Source: Bacillota bacterium (GTDB lineage: Bacteria > Bacillota > Bacilli > Bacillales_B > DSM-18226). Taken from it: a stretch of DNA of 6,219 nt. The notes beneath the pieces are model-generated. The model made no database searches. It had not been told where the DNA came from and saw only the letters and a list, made by a program, of their open reading frames with translations. The position numbers were made by a program, and so were the translations under genes. The stretch spans positions 1-6,219 of the forward strand of contig JAKACS010000202.1 of NCBI GenBank assembly GCA_021821235.1. The letters are read 5' to 3'. Positions 5,817-6,219 of the stretch are shown piece by piece. The stretch's first letter is position 1. Each line of letters begins with the position of its first letter.

Positions 5817-6218
5817 TTAACGGAGCCACTTCGTTGCCTTAATCTCCGTTCCATTTTCCGGAGATGAGTCAATTTCGAATTCATCCATCAGCCGTTTGAC
5901 TCCAGGCAAACCGGCTCCGAGCCCTCCAGAAGTCGAATACCCATCTTCCATCACTTGGCGAATATCACGAATTCCCGGGCCATTATCGACTGCCCACACT
6001 TTCAATCCTGCTTTTGTCCGATCGAATATTTTTTCGATGCAAATTTTTCCTTCTCCCGCATATAAGTAAATGTTTCTTGCAAGTTCACTGATGGCTGTTG
6101 TAATACGAGCCTGATCCACTGTCCCGAACCCCAGCTCTTTTGCAACATTCCGCCCCAGCTGGCGTGCTGCAACGATGTCCCATTCGTTTAATATTTTAAT
6201 GCAGGATTGATTCTCCAT
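5817..6218 (-). CDS. rsbT: RsbT, stressosome kinase and activator of RsbU
   Basis: The 133-residue protein has the same length as B. subtilis RsbT and is nearly identical in its N-terminal half (EWDIVAARQLGRNVAKELGF, AISELARNIYLYAG). It is a GHKL-fold kinase with N box Glu45 and Asn49, G1 box VDNGPGI (Asp78, Gly80, Gly82) and G2 box TSGGLGAGLPGVKRLMDEF. Known role: bound to RsbR/RsbS in the stressosome in unstressed cells, it phosphorylates RsbS and RsbR on stress, is released, and activates RsbU by binding its N-terminal domain. The gene is complete: ATG at 6216-6218 with only one base upstream, so its ribosome binding site and any overlap with rsbS lie outside. It precedes rsbU by 11 bases, suggesting cotranscription. 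Its presence implies rsbR and rsbS genes to the right, which cannot be seen. Confidence 0.97.
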   Translation of the reverse strand: MENQSCIKILNEWDIVAARQLGRNVAKELGFGTVDQARITTAISELARNIYLYAGEGKICIEKIFDRTKAGLKVWAVDNGPGIRDIRQVMEDGYSTSGGLGAGLPGVKRLMDEFEIDSSPENGTEIKATKWLR

Positions 6219-6219
6219 A

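Noticed and set aside
5669..5884. Minus-strand frame of 71 codons spanning the rsbT-rsbU junction
   Set aside because: It is an out-of-frame reading of rsbT and rsbU, both of which are intact and conserved in their own frames.

Overview
The window carries most of the general stress response (sigma-B) locus of a Firmicute of the family Bacillaceae. The gene order rsbT-rsbU-rsbV-rsbW-sigB-rsbX, all on the minus strand, is the Bacillus subtilis arrangement, and the proteins closely resemble their B. subtilis counterparts (RsbT, SigB and RsbV are the most conserved). A Tex gene and, at the left edge, a tiny gene for the sporulation protein CmpA point to a spore-forming Bacillus-like chromosome of moderate GC. 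A (Para)geobacillus or Bacillus relative is plausible, but the species cannot be fixed from the sequence alone. The region is core chromosome: I see no mobile elements, CRISPR arrays, rRNA or tRNA.

Layout from right to left, in the direction of transcription of the main block: rsbT (complete, its start codon lies one base inside the window edge), rsbU after an 11-base gap, then a 111-base gap holding a sigma-B type promoter, rsbV, rsbW (4-base overlap with rsbV), sigB (23-base overlap with rsbW), rsbX (4-base overlap with sigB) and an intrinsic terminator that contains the rsbX stop codon. Next come a probable vegetative promoter and tex, also on the minus strand. A strong hairpin terminator ends tex. 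Facing it from the left edge on the plus strand is the 37-codon gene cmpA.

How the genes work together, from the known B. subtilis pathway: RsbT, released from the stressosome (RsbR/RsbS, presumably encoded just beyond the right edge), activates the phosphatase RsbU. RsbU dephosphorylates the anti-anti-sigma factor RsbV, and unphosphorylated RsbV captures the anti-sigma kinase RsbW and frees sigma-B. RsbX resets the stressosome by dephosphorylating its proteins. The promoter in front of rsbV fits positive autoregulation of rsbV-rsbW-sigB-rsbX by sigma-B. Tex and CmpA are neighbours with separate jobs (nucleic-acid binding and spore envelope assembly).

I found no undescribed system here. The points most worth a second look are the overlooked cmpA gene, the rsbX stop codon built into its terminator, the sigma-B promoter overlapping the rsbU stop codon, and the shared hairpin between convergent cmpA and tex.
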